DNA from: Ignavibacteriota bacterium
GTDB taxonomy: Bacteria; Bacteroidota; Ignavibacteria; Tepidaquicellales; Tepidaquicellaceae
Assembly (NCBI GenBank): GCA_003158365.1
Contig: PMIW01000132.1
Span: 1 to 16,208 of the forward strand
DNA length: 16,208 nt
Reading direction: 5' to 3'
A model generated the notes under the pieces. That model ran no database searches. It worked only from the letters and a program-made list of their open reading frames with translations, and was not told where the DNA came from. Of this stretch, positions 1 to 8,600 are shown piece after piece. The position numbers were made by a program, and so were the translations under genes. Position 1 is the first letter of the stretch; each line of letters starts with the position of its first letter.

Positions 1-237
1 CCGAACCCGTTTAATCCTGTAACAACGATAAAATATCAAACGACAAATACCGGTTTTATTACGTTAAAAGTATTTGATATTTTGGGTAAAGAAGTAGCCA
101 CGCTTGTCAGCGAGAAACAGAATGCAGGTATATACGAAATAACATTCGACGGGAATAATCTTAATTCGGGCATTTATTTCTATAAGATAATTTCGGATAA
201 TTTTACGCAGACAAAAAAGTTTATATTGATTAAGTAA
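1..237 (+). CDS. C-terminal part of a type IX secreted protein (T9SS type A sorting domain), 5' end outside window
   Basis: The last 78 codons of a larger gene are read in frame 1 and end at TAA 235-237. They encode a classic T9SS C-terminal sorting domain: it opens with PNPFNP, continues with a beta-rich LKVFDILGKEVATLV segment, an AGIYEITFDG strand, and ends NSGIYFYKI...KKFILIK. In this family the domain directs a protein already exported by Sec through the type IX machinery to the cell surface and is then removed. The cargo domain lies left of the window, so the protein's activity cannot be told. Its presence implies that the host has a type IX secretion system. None of the glycosidases downstream carries such a domain. 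Confidence 0.9.
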   Translation, partial: PNPFNPVTTIKYQTTNTGFITLKVFDILGKEVATLVSEKQNAGIYEITFDGNNLNSGIYFYKIISDNFTQTKKFILIK

Positions 238-297
238 ATCAATTTCTAATAAGAATTACATTTCGTATTTTACATTAACCAATATCATGAAAAAGTT

Positions 298-678
298 ATG
301 CCTCATACGATATTACATTCTTCGATTCTAATTACGTTAGCTTTAGTATTTTACTCTATCGGCATTTGGTCTGAAAGATTTGCAAAATACCTTAAACCCT
401 GGCATGTCATTGCTTTCTGGGCAGGTTTCTTATTTGATACACTTGGTACCTGGAACATGCATATTTTAGCTACAAAACCTTTTTATTTATTTGAACCCCA
501 TACACTAACGGGGCAGATTGCAATATGGCTTATGTGTGTGCACGCAGTTTGGGCTACTGTAGTGATTAAAAAAGGCAGCGAGAAATCACGTATAGGTTTT
601 CATAAATACAGCCTTATAGTATGGCTGGTCTGGCTTATTCCATATTTTATGGGAATGTATCTCGGAATGCATAAATGA
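298..678 (+). CDS. HsmA-like (TIGR03987-type) small integral membrane protein
   Basis: A 126-residue hydrophobic protein with about four membrane-spanning segments (roughly residues 6-24, 36-55, 70-90 and 104-123). The segments YSIGIWSERFAKYLKPWH and FWAGFLFDTLGTWNM match what I recall of the HsmA/TIGR03987 family of inner-membrane proteins with conserved His, Trp and Asp residues in the helices. The molecular role of the family is not known to me. An ATG at 287 lies in another frame and stops after 14 codons, so 298 is the better start. It ends in TGA, which shows that TGA is a normal stop in this genome. The next gene starts 44 nt downstream on the same strand, so joint transcription is possible. 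Confidence 0.75.
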   Translation: MPHTILHSSILITLALVFYSIGIWSERFAKYLKPWHVIAFWAGFLFDTLGTWNMHILATKPFYLFEPHTLTGQIAIWLMCVHAVWATVVIKKGSEKSRIGFHKYSLIVWLVWLIPYFMGMYLGMHK

Positions 679-722
679 AATTTGTACGATCCAAAATACT
701 TATAAACTAACTAAAAACCATT

Positions 723-2273
723 ATGACCAAAAAATCTTTTGTTTTTCTTTGCCTTTTTGTTCTCTGTTTTTCGTTTGCTTATTCTCAGGATGGCACAAGA
801 GCCATTGACTTTAACACACGCTCCACGGGACGCGGTGGAGTTTCCATAGGATTTTTTGATAATCCATCAGTAATGCTGACTAATCCCGCAGGAATGTCAT
901 TTTTAAAAAATGACATGCTGGATGCAAATGCAATTTTCATGGTTCCGCCTCCAAAATTTACAAATTTCAAAAAGGATGCATCAGGAAATACAACTCAGGA
1001 ATTGTTAAATAATGCCGTAGAAGGCAGTAAGACATTGTATGTTTTACCAAGTTTATCTTATACCCGCAAAATCAGTGATAAATTAACACTTGGCGCCGGG
1101 GTATTCACTACCGGCGGAATGGGAGCGGATTTCTCGCTGAATCACGAACTCTATAAAGACGCATCAGGTTATATTCCACAAACATATCATTCAAGATTTT
1201 CGACCGTTCAGGGAGGACTATCGGGTGCTTACAAGATTACTGATAAATTTTCTGCAGGTGTTACTGCACAATTACTATGGGCTTCTCTGGAATTTAAAAA
1301 TCCTTTCAGCATGTCACCACTTAAAATGCTGGGTCAAATGAACGCGCAACAGACTTTCGGTCAGCATTTTGCTGCACCGCGTGATACAACTAATATGGGT
1401 CTCGGATATTCAGAGGTTACATCCTCTGCTGATATGAAGGAATTAAATTCATATTCATTCGCAGGAAAAATCGGATTGGCTTATAAATTCAGTGAAAAAT
1501 TCACCATCGGGGCATCATATTCAGCTCCTGTTCCTTTAAAGTTTAAAAATGGAATCTCTAATCTCGATATGTCTGCACAATTTAACGATGCATTTGGCAG
1601 AGAGGTTGTAAATGTAATGAATAAATACCATATTTCAGACCCTGCAGTTGCAAGAACAATAGTTATGAACAACTTCTCTGCTTTAGGAATTGACATAACA
1701 AAGGGTTTTACAGGGCAGTATGATATCAGTGACGAATTTGAAATTCCACAATCGGTAGGTTTTGGAATTAATTATAATCCTTCACCGTGTTTAAGACTTG
1801 GTTTTGATTTCGAATGGATAAACTGGAAAAAATCTTTCGATAAAATGAAATTGACATTGACGAATGGTACAAACAGCAATATTAATATTTTACTTGGTCA
1901 GGGCGGAGTCGGACAGCCCGATTTCAATGTTGATTTTTTAATGAACTGGAAAGATGCTGTCATTTTAAAATTCGGCGGTGAGTATGATTTAAGTAAAAAA
2001 TCAACAATCCGTCTCGGATATGCTTATGGCACAAATCCTGTTCCCGAAGAAGCCGCTATCCCGATTATACCTGCAGTGCTCGTGCATCATATAATGGCAG
2101 GATTTAGCTATGCTTTGACGGAAAGACTAAATACGAACGTTGCGATTGAATACGGATTGAATAATAAAGTAACAAACAGCGGCACAAGTATAGTTGCTTC
2201 CGAATACAATTACAGCACAGTTGAATTAAAAAACATGCTGGGACATCTGTCACTCACATATAATTTTAGATAA
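723..2273 (+). CDS. OMPP1/FadL/TodX-type outer-membrane transport protein
   Basis: A 516-residue outer-membrane beta-barrel. A Sec signal peptide occupies residues 1-21 (basic start MTKK, hydrophobic core, cleavage near AYS-Q). The mature N-terminus has the family pattern: a Gly-rich stretch STGRGGVSIGF followed by NPAG (residues 54-57), as in FadL-family hatch regions. The rest alternates amphipathic strands with long loops (for example KISDKLTLGAGVF and ERLNTNVAIEYGL) and ends with an aromatic strand LSLTYNFR, a typical barrel C-terminus. Family members take hydrophobic compounds such as long-chain fatty acids or aromatics across the outer membrane; the substrate here cannot be read from sequence. 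The gene is followed at once by a strong terminator and faces the GH92 gene, so it is not part of the glycan units. Confidence 0.87.
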   Translation: MTKKSFVFLCLFVLCFSFAYSQDGTRAIDFNTRSTGRGGVSIGFFDNPSVMLTNPAGMSFLKNDMLDANAIFMVPPPKFTNFKKDASGNTTQELLNNAVEGSKTLYVLPSLSYTRKISDKLTLGAGVFTTGGMGADFSLNHELYKDASGYIPQTYHSRFSTVQGGLSGAYKITDKFSAGVTAQLLWASLEFKNPFSMSPLKMLGQMNAQQTFGQHFAAPRDTTNMGLGYSEVTSSADMKELNSYSFAGKIGLAYKFSEKFTIGASYSAPVPLKFKNGISNLDMSAQFNDAFGREVVNVMNKYHISDPAVARTIVMNNFSALGIDITKGFTGQYDISDEFEIPQSVGFGINYNPSPCLRLGFDFEWINWKKSFDKMKLTLTNGTNSNINILLGQGGVGQPDFNVDFLMNWKDAVILKFGGEYDLSKKSTIRLGYAYGTNPVPEEAAIPIIPAVLVHHIMAGFSYALTERLNTNVAIEYGLNNKVTNSGTSIVASEYNYSTVELKNMLGHLSLTYNFR

Positions 2274-2284
2274 ATATTCATTTC

Positions 2285-2313
2285 CCGTTCCCGCGCTTCT
2301 GGCGCGGGAACGG
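2285..2313 (+). terminator. Strong intrinsic terminator after the FadL-type gene
   Basis: A perfect 12-bp GC-rich stem (CCGTTCCCGCGC at 2285-2296 against GCGCGGGAACGG at 2302-2313) with a 5-nt loop, followed by a T-rich tail (TTATTATTTTTAAT). It begins 12 nt past the FadL stop and lies 15 nt before the stop of the convergent GH92 gene, so it may act in both directions. The T-tract favours the plus strand. Confidence 0.88.
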
Positions 2314-2327
2314 TTATTATTTTTAAT

Positions 2328-5243
2328 CTACTCTATTACAATTTCATCCACAAATAGCCACGACAATTCACCTGCTCCCTCGTGCCACGCAGGCAGTCTC
2401 CCGTAATTCTTTGCTTTAATCCTTATATATTTTACGTCCTGATTGATATTTTGTGCAACATCCGATATTTCAACTCTGCTGTTTTTCTTTAAATCAACTT
2501 CATACATTATTGTTCCTGCAGGCTTGAATTCTTTACCGTCATCTGATATTTCAAATTCTACATTAGTCGGAAAACATATCCAGGAATTTACATCACTTAA
2601 AAATCCTACAGAAACTTTTTTTACAAACTGCTTTTTACTGAATTTAAGAATCACTTCAAAATTAGTTCCGTGAAATCCCTGCCACCCTCCGAGTCTCCAG
2701 TTTTTTGTTCCTCTGACTAAATCAATTAAAGCGTCATCGCCGCCTCCCGTATACTGAGAACTATAATTGGTAACGTATTTAATACTTCTGCCCTCGGGAA
2801 TTTTAATAAATTTTCCATCAATGACCTTGCTGCTTCCGAAATCTTTGCTGTAAGAGAATAGTTTTACAACGGTTGTTTTATCTATCAGTATTGGTTTTTG
2901 GTAGACGCTTGAGTTCATGCCAGGCTCGCTTCCATCCAGCGTATAATAAACTTTCGAGTCGGGGTCTATGGATTTAAGCATAATATATTCATATTTCTGA
3001 AAAGACTTTTCATCTGCAACTATAAACGGTGCCGGATTTATTAATTCATCATTGATAGAAGATATCGGAACATCAAGCTCTCCGCTTCCCCAGTTTTTAT
3101 TTTCTGCACTTCCCATATTGAATACAATCTCTCCGCCATTCATAATATCATTATGATTCAGATAACATTTAGTATAATCCTTACCATTTAATTTTGCAGA
3201 CTGTATATAATAATTCGAAGCTGTCACATTTTCTGCTTTAATAACAAATTGCTTTCCGTTTTCAAGATTAATTGTAACTTTATCGAAAACCGGAGTGCCA
3301 ATCGCATAATTCAATTGTCCGGGGCAAACCGAATAGATTCCCATCGCACTCATTACATACCACGCCGACATCTGCCCGCAGTCTTCATTTCCGATTAAAC
3401 CGTCAGGGTCATTTTTGTGAAATTCAGTCTGTATTTTGTGAACCAGCGCCTGTGTTTTCCACGGAGCATTTACATAATCATATAGGTAAGCCATGTGATG
3501 CGAGGGTTCATTTCCGTGTGCATACTGACCTATCATCCCGGTTATGTCCGTTAAATCCATTCCCGACATTTTCGAATCTGTTGTAAAAAGTTCATCGAGC
3601 TTCTTTTCATATTCAACTTTTCCCCCCATCAGATTTATGTGCCCTCTTATATCCTGCGGAACGTAAAAATTATACTGCCATGCATCTGCTTCCGTGTAAT
3701 TTCCGTTTACTTCAATCGGATTGAAAGGATAATACCATTCACCGTTTGTTTTCGCTCGCATAAATCCCGTCGAAGGGTCAAACACATTCTTATAACTCTG
3801 CGCCCTGCGAATGAATGTTTTGAAATCTTCAGTATTACCTGCGTCTTTTGCAACCTGTGCGATGCACCAGTCATCATAACCGTATTCCAGTGTTTTCGAA
3901 ACTGATTCGTGCTCTTTATCCTGAGATACATAACCTAAATTCCTGTAACTCACAAGACCGAAAAGATTTGTATCGGCGCTGTGTTTCATTGCAGTTAAGG
4001 CTTTCTGAATATCATATCCCCTGATCCCTTTTACATATGCATCTGCAATAACCGGAACGGAATGGTAACCAATCATGCAGTAAGTCTCGTTCGCAGATAA
4101 TTCCCATACAGGAAGTAAACCGCCGTATTCGTATTGAACAAGAAAAGTATTTATGAAATCGTTTGTACGTTTCTGGTCTATTATTGTAAGAAGAGGATGC
4201 TCTGCCCTGTATGTATCCCATAAAGAAAAGACAGTGTAATTATCAAAGCCCTCTGCTTTATGAATCTTAAAATCCCTTCCGCGGTAACTCCCGTCGACAT
4301 CCGTATATAAATTAGGGACGAGCATGCAGTGGTAGAGAGCAGAATAAAAAATTGTCTTCTGGTCCTCTGTTTCGCCTTCTACTAATATTTTACCAAGTTC
4401 TTTATTCCATTCTGATTTTGCATCCGAACGTATTTTTTCAAAATCCCATCCCGGGATTTCAGCATCGCGGTTGGCTGCAGCACCTTCAGCACTTACTCCT
4501 GATATTCCGACTTTAACCAGAATTTCTTCACCACTTTTCGTATCGAAAGTAAAAAACGCCCTTAACGATTTACTGTTTATATCAAATACATCCGATAATA
4601 AAACACTGTTATCGGAAATCCCGAATTTCTTAAATGGTTTCGAAAATTTAATTGCAAAATATACGTACTGGTTTTTTGCCCAGTATTTGGAACGCCTTAA
4701 ACCGCGTACTTCATCATTACCTATAATCTGAATTGAAGATTCAAGCACTTCATCCCTGTGAACCAAATCAAGAATTACATTTGCGGAATTTGATTCGGGA
4801 AATTTATACCTATGAAAACCTGCTCTTTTTGTTGCGGTAAGCTCAGCTAGTATATTATATTTCTCCAGCATAACAGAATAATAGCCGGGTGTTGCTGATT
4901 CATTGTTATGACTGAAAGCGGATGAATATTCTTTATTGTTAAAAGTTATTTCCCCCGTTGTTGGCATAAGCAATACATCGCAGTAATCAGGCACTCCTGT
5001 ACCGCTTAAATGTGTATGGGAGAATCCGTACAAAACGTTGTCGGAATAATGATAGCCGCCGCATCCGTCCCAACCTTCGAGACGCGTATCAGGACTTAAC
5101 TGTACCATGCCGAAAGGCATGCTTGCACCGGGGAAATTATGCCCGTGCCCTCCTGTTCCTATAAACGGATTAACATATTTTGTTACATCCTGGGCAGACA
5201 ACTGCAGAAAAGCTATAAAGATAAAAAAAATAAATTTATTCAT
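2328..5243 (-). CDS. GH92 family alpha-mannosidase, secreted, with C-terminal chitobiase-like and discoidin-like modules
   Basis: A 971-residue exo-acting, calcium-dependent inverting alpha-mannosidase of family GH92; the linkage (often alpha-1,2 or 1,3) is not readable here. A signal peptide covers residues 1-17 (MNKFIFFIFIAFLQLSA). GH92 hallmarks follow: VNPFIGTGGHGHNFPGAS near residue 24, GFSHTHLSGTG, the YTEADAWQY segment (Glu518, probable catalytic acid by family knowledge), GNEPSHH (Glu579) and GNEDCGQMSAWYV (Asp621, probable base). Beyond the usual GH92 length of about 750 there is a chitobiase/hexosaminidase C-terminal-like repeat with YYTLDGSEP (about residue 766) and a discoidin-like domain from about 810 to the end. 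The same two-part tail ends the GH20 enzyme in this window. It is the third gene of the unit with GH2 and C_GCAxxG_C_C, after an 87-nt gap. Its role would be trimming mannose from N-glycans. Confidence 0.93.
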   Translation of the reverse strand: MNKFIFFIFIAFLQLSAQDVTKYVNPFIGTGGHGHNFPGASMPFGMVQLSPDTRLEGWDGCGGYHYSDNVLYGFSHTHLSGTGVPDYCDVLLMPTTGEITFNNKEYSSAFSHNNESATPGYYSVMLEKYNILAELTATKRAGFHRYKFPESNSANVILDLVHRDEVLESSIQIIGNDEVRGLRRSKYWAKNQYVYFAIKFSKPFKKFGISDNSVLLSDVFDINSKSLRAFFTFDTKSGEEILVKVGISGVSAEGAAANRDAEIPGWDFEKIRSDAKSEWNKELGKILVEGETEDQKTIFYSALYHCMLVPNLYTDVDGSYRGRDFKIHKAEGFDNYTVFSLWDTYRAEHPLLTIIDQKRTNDFINTFLVQYEYGGLLPVWELSANETYCMIGYHSVPVIADAYVKGIRGYDIQKALTAMKHSADTNLFGLVSYRNLGYVSQDKEHESVSKTLEYGYDDWCIAQVAKDAGNTEDFKTFIRRAQSYKNVFDPSTGFMRAKTNGEWYYPFNPIEVNGNYTEADAWQYNFYVPQDIRGHINLMGGKVEYEKKLDELFTTDSKMSGMDLTDITGMIGQYAHGNEPSHHMAYLYDYVNAPWKTQALVHKIQTEFHKNDPDGLIGNEDCGQMSAWYVMSAMGIYSVCPGQLNYAIGTPVFDKVTINLENGKQFVIKAENVTASNYYIQSAKLNGKDYTKCYLNHNDIMNGGEIVFNMGSAENKNWGSGELDVPISSINDELINPAPFIVADEKSFQKYEYIMLKSIDPDSKVYYTLDGSEPGMNSSVYQKPILIDKTTVVKLFSYSKDFGSSKVIDGKFIKIPEGRSIKYVTNYSSQYTGGGDDALIDLVRGTKNWRLGGWQGFHGTNFEVILKFSKKQFVKKVSVGFLSDVNSWICFPTNVEFEISDDGKEFKPAGTIMYEVDLKKNSRVEISDVAQNINQDVKYIRIKAKNYGRLPAWHEGAGELSWLFVDEIVIE

Positions 5244-5302
5244 AAAATATTTTATTTAAATTTTTATTTGATTTCAATCCAACTTATACTTTATAATTTA
5301 AA

Positions 5303-5326
5303 AATAACTTAATAACCTAATAACCA
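5303..5326. repeat. Three tandem 8-nt repeats ahead of the GH92 gene
   Basis: Read on the plus strand, AATAACTT, AATAACCT and AATAACCA follow one another without gaps. They lie just past the C_GCAxxG_C_C stop codon, in the 87-nt spacer before the GH92 start. They could be a binding site for a regulator that reads direct repeats or a chance low-complexity run; the function is unknown. Confidence 0.45.
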
Positions 5327-5330
5327 AAAG

Positions 5331-5762
5331 CTATATCATCTCTTCTAGCAATTTGCAAACATCCACTATGCATTTCTTGCAGACTTTTTCATGTATGTCC
5401 TGTTTTTTAAATTCCTCGCGGTTTAAATCTTTTTTAAAATCAATTCCTGTCAATTCCGAACAATAAATTGTCCTGTTCATTTCTTTAAATTTTGCTAACA
5501 GTTCCTTTGTTTTATTATAAATTATTTCCTTCGAGCCCAAAACATCATTTTCGTCGAAGTACCTGCACCCGAGAACCATCACTGCTCCAGATATTGCACC
5601 GCACACTTCCTGTTCTCTGCCGAAACCCGCACCAAATCCCGTTGCAATCCTTATCGCATCATCTTCGCTGATTCCGAATCTTTCCGAATACGCAGAGAAT
5701 ACCGATTGTGAACAGTTGAACTGATCCGAAAAATAAATTAAAGCTTTTTCCGTATTTTCCAT
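5331..5762 (-). CDS. C_GCAxxG_C_C family cysteine-rich protein, putative redox protein
   Basis: A 143-residue soluble protein without a signal peptide. It has the pattern of the C_GCAxxG_C_C family (TIGR01909): NCSQSVF (Cys17), EVCGAISGAVMVLGC (Cys54 and Cys66), a lone Cys101 and a C-terminal CKKCIVDVC group (Cys128, 131, 136). The family signature normally begins CGA or GCA and is thought to bind a metal or cluster or to act in redox chemistry; no defined reaction is known to me. The gene starts 4 nt after the GH2 stop and precedes GH92, so it is very likely co-transcribed with two mannosidases. That is an unexpected place for a cytoplasmic cysteine-rich protein. Confidence 0.85.
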   Translation of the reverse strand: MENTEKALIYFSDQFNCSQSVFSAYSERFGISEDDAIRIATGFGAGFGREQEVCGAISGAVMVLGCRYFDENDVLGSKEIIYNKTKELLAKFKEMNRTIYCSELTGIDFKKDLNREEFKKQDIHEKVCKKCIVDVCKLLEEMI

Positions 5763-5766
5763 TCTT

Positions 5767-8280
5767 CTATTTGTTTAAATATAAATATTTTATTTTGCTT
5801 TCAAAATCTTCTTTCTTTAATGATGTACCGCAATATACTGTTTCCGCTTCTCCCGGTATCAAATCGAAATAATTATTGCTGAAGCATATCTCCTCATCCG
5901 AATAAAGATATAAATTCTTTACAAGTTTATTTGACTGTATATTCAACGTAATCCCCTTTGCCTCATCCTTTACATCAAAAATAATTTCCGTTTCTGGAAT
6001 TATTAATTCTTTAGGAGTTGTGAAAAAAATGTGATTTTTATATGCACCGCCTTCCGTTAATTCAAAATCAGCGGTAAATACAATTTCATTTTTATTGAAA
6101 CCGGATATCAATTCAGTCTTATTTATTTGATAATAGATGCTGCTGGAATTTTCGGAAACATTAACCAATGTATCCTTTTGCATAAGAATATTCCCGGAAA
6201 AATCCAGTAATCTTAATTTAAGAATTCCTGATGTGCGGGATAATTTATCCGAAACAATGTACACATTAACGGATTCATTTTCTTCTACAGGTGATACAAG
6301 AATATCCCTGTAAGCAATTTTAACAAAATACTGCAATGCTTTCCATCTTCCGAAATAATCTATTCCGGACCAGGATATTATCGGCCAGCAATCATTCAAC
6401 TGCCAGTACATCGTACCCATGCAATACGGCTTTGCACGCCTGTGAGCTTCTATTGCTGTCTTTATTCCGTATGCCTGCAATAGCTGCGACACATAAATAT
6501 AATTTTCAAAACTTTTAGGTTCATCATACTCTTCCTTCATATATTTCTGTATCGTCTCAAACCCTGTTGGATGTTTCTGGTGATTTTTCATTTCACCGGA
6601 AGTCAAATATCTTTCGTCGGGTGAAGTAAAACTCTCAATCGTTTTCAAATCGGGAAAACCCTGGAAACCATATTCACTCATAAAACGCGGCACTTTCTTT
6701 TTATAAACTTCGAATGGTTCCATCCCCCACCAGACACCCCAGTAATGCGAATCACCTTCTTTCATGCTTTCAGGATGTCCCCAGCCGATTTTCGGAGAAG
6801 TGGAAATATAATTTGTAGAAGTAGAAATATTTTCAAGGGAATTTGGAATAACTTTTTTAAATATCATCAAATAATCATTCCAAATCTTTAATGAATCTTT
6901 TTTTGAATACCTGAATTGCTTCTGCCAGCCCCAGTTATTCCATCCTTCATCTATTTCATTATTTCCGCACCATAAAGCAATGCATGGATGATTTTTTAAA
7001 CGGGAATAATTTTGCGATGCTTCAATTCTTACATTTTCTAAAAACCTGGAATCCCCCGGATACATTGCACATGCAAACATAAAATCCTGCCATACAAGAA
7101 TACCGTTTATATCACACTGGTTGTAAAATTCATCATCTTCGTAAATCCCACCGCCCCAGACTCTTAACATATTTATATTTGAGCGGCTGCAATCTTCAAT
7201 TATATTTTTGTATTTATCTTTCGTTACTCCCGGTAGAAAATTATCCTGCGGAATGTAATTTGCACCCTTTACGAATAAAGGCACATCGTTCAATTTAAAA
7301 TAAAAACTTTCACCGGCGGAATCCTTTTTTTGTAACAGCTCTATTTTTCTGATTCCGATATTAATAATTTTTTCATCAATTACCATGTCCTTTTTTCTTA
7401 CTTCAAACCTGAAAGAATACATTTCAGGCGAGCCAATCTCACGGGTCCACCAAAGACGGGGATTGTACAGTGTAAAATCAAATGCATCGAGATTGTAGCC
7501 TTCGAACAGTGAATCGGTTTTCTCTGCATATGTAATTGTATTACTTACATCCTTAACAGACATTTTATATAAATCCCTTGCATAACAGTTCAGAAAAAAA
7601 GGTACGCGAATCTCTGCCTCTTTACGCGTGATATTTTTTTGCTGAAAAGAAACGTCTTCAATTTTAATATCATTCCACGCCTGAATATAGACAGGACGCC
7701 AGATACCTGCTGTTACAAATTTAGGTCCCCAATCCCATCCGAAGTGATATGCGGCTTTTCTGATATAGCTGTAGTTTCCTCCTGGCAGTTTAATCTCCGC
7801 TTTAGAAGAAATGCTGTCGGAAACTTTAATTGCAGACAGAAACACAATTCTCAAAACATTTTTTTCTTTTATTAATAAATTCTTGCAGTCTTTCTGCCAA
7901 GTGCGGAACATATTGTTTGCACTTATAATAAGAGAATCGTTTAAATAAACTTTCGCATAAGTATCCAGACCTTCAAATACAATTTCAATATTATTACAAG
8001 AATAAAAACTGTTTGCATCAAAAGTATTTGTGTATTCCCAGTCTTTTTCTCCTATCCACTGCAGCTTATTTTCATTATCCCCGAAAAACGGGTCATCTAT
8101 GATTTTATTATTTAATAAATCGGTGTGAACAGTGCCGGGAACAGTGGCTGGATACCACTTTTCTGTTCCTGATTCACTGAATTGCCAGTTTTCTGTTAAA
8201 TTATTTTTTATTACATTCTGAGAAAAAGAAACAGAAGCTATCGCAAGAAATAATACTAAAATAATTTTCAATTTTATCAA
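5767..8280 (-). CDS. GH2 family beta-mannosidase, secreted, TTG start
   Basis: An 837-residue exo-beta-mannosidase that would remove the beta-linked core mannose from Man-beta-1,4-GlcNAc. A Sec signal covers about residues 1-21 (KIILVLFLAIASVSFS). The GH2 sugar-binding fold follows (NLTENWQFSESG, PATVPGTVHTDLL, GLDTYAKVYLND), then an Ig-like domain and the TIM barrel. WCGNNEIDEGW gives Glu442 as acid/base, and FMSEYGFQGFP gives Glu536 as nucleophile; the 94-residue spacing suits the family. PGTVHTDLL and the overall length point to the lysosomal MANBA-like beta-mannosidases rather than beta-galactosidase. There is no ATG before the signal peptide: the start is TTG at 8280, or possibly TTG three codons on at 8271, with no clear ribosome binding site. 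It is the first gene of the mannosidase unit. A promoter must lie in 8281-8350, where AT-rich sequence (TTTATAATTTAG on the minus strand) could be a -10 element. Confidence 0.92.
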   Translation of the reverse strand: MIKLKIILVLFLAIASVSFSQNVIKNNLTENWQFSESGTEKWYPATVPGTVHTDLLNNKIIDDPFFGDNENKLQWIGEKDWEYTNTFDANSFYSCNNIEIVFEGLDTYAKVYLNDSLIISANNMFRTWQKDCKNLLIKEKNVLRIVFLSAIKVSDSISSKAEIKLPGGNYSYIRKAAYHFGWDWGPKFVTAGIWRPVYIQAWNDIKIEDVSFQQKNITRKEAEIRVPFFLNCYARDLYKMSVKDVSNTITYAEKTDSLFEGYNLDAFDFTLYNPRLWWTREIGSPEMYSFRFEVRKKDMVIDEKIINIGIRKIELLQKKDSAGESFYFKLNDVPLFVKGANYIPQDNFLPGVTKDKYKNIIEDCSRSNINMLRVWGGGIYEDDEFYNQCDINGILVWQDFMFACAMYPGDSRFLENVRIEASQNYSRLKNHPCIALWCGNNEIDEGWNNWGWQKQFRYSKKDSLKIWNDYLMIFKKVIPNSLENISTSTNYISTSPKIGWGHPESMKEGDSHYWGVWWGMEPFEVYKKKVPRFMSEYGFQGFPDLKTIESFTSPDERYLTSGEMKNHQKHPTGFETIQKYMKEEYDEPKSFENYIYVSQLLQAYGIKTAIEAHRRAKPYCMGTMYWQLNDCWPIISWSGIDYFGRWKALQYFVKIAYRDILVSPVEENESVNVYIVSDKLSRTSGILKLRLLDFSGNILMQKDTLVNVSENSSSIYYQINKTELISGFNKNEIVFTADFELTEGGAYKNHIFFTTPKELIIPETEIIFDVKDEAKGITLNIQSNKLVKNLYLYSDEEICFSNNYFDLIPGEAETVYCGTSLKKEDFESKIKYLYLNK

Positions 8281-8346
8281 TATAAATTGGAATTTAATAC
8301 TAAATTATAAATTAATTTTTTGTATTTCTATGCAGATAAGTGGCCA

Positions 8347-8460
8347 TTATTTAAAATAATATCTTACACCCAGGGCACTGTAGAATGATAACCTGATTTC
8401 AGGGCTTGAATTTATGACCGGAACAATTTTTCCCGGTTTGATTAAATTTTTAATTATTAT
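8347..8460 (-). pseudogene. Relic: C-terminal end of an outer-membrane beta-barrel protein
   Basis: The minus strand holds an open frame of about 37 codons without a start codon, ending in TAA at 8347-8349. Its last residues read IRLSFYSALGVRYYFK, an amphipathic strand with a terminal aromatic residue, as at the C-terminus of outer-membrane barrels. The stretch before it (GKIVPVINSSPE) looks like a loop. Upstream the frame meets a stop and AT-rich sequence. It looks like the tail of a gene whose body has been deleted, but it is too short to exclude chance. Confidence 0.4.
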
Positions 8461-8567
8461 TGTTTTATACGCAATTCAAAATTAAATATTAATAAATATA
8501 ATTTTAAAATAAATTTAAGTGCTCAGATTTCTCTTTCATAATTGGTTTTCTCTTGTTAGATTATTAA

Positions 8568-8573
8568 TATAAT
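8568..8573 (+). promoter_or_regulatory. Possible -10 element for the lipoprotein gene
   Basis: TATAAT lies 28 nt upstream of the ATG at 8601, in a very AT-rich stretch. No -35 element is well placed: TTGGTT upstream would give a spacer of about 20 nt. This is a weak call that rests mainly on the gene needing its own promoter, since both flanking units run on the other strand. The rest of the 8281-8600 gap holds only the barrel relic and AT-rich sequence in which I see nothing further. Confidence 0.25.
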
Positions 8574-8600
8574 TGATAAAAATACATGGGGAGATGTATA

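Noticed and set aside
5767..8280. Beta-galactosidase or beta-glucuronidase as the GH2 activity.
   Set aside because: PGTVHTDLL, WCGNNEIDEGW and FMSEYGFQGFP are the beta-mannosidase forms of these GH2 segments.
8586..8600. Lipoprotein start at ATG 8586.
   Set aside because: The GGGGAGA ribosome binding site lies between this ATG and the one at 8601, which also gives a normal lipoprotein signal.
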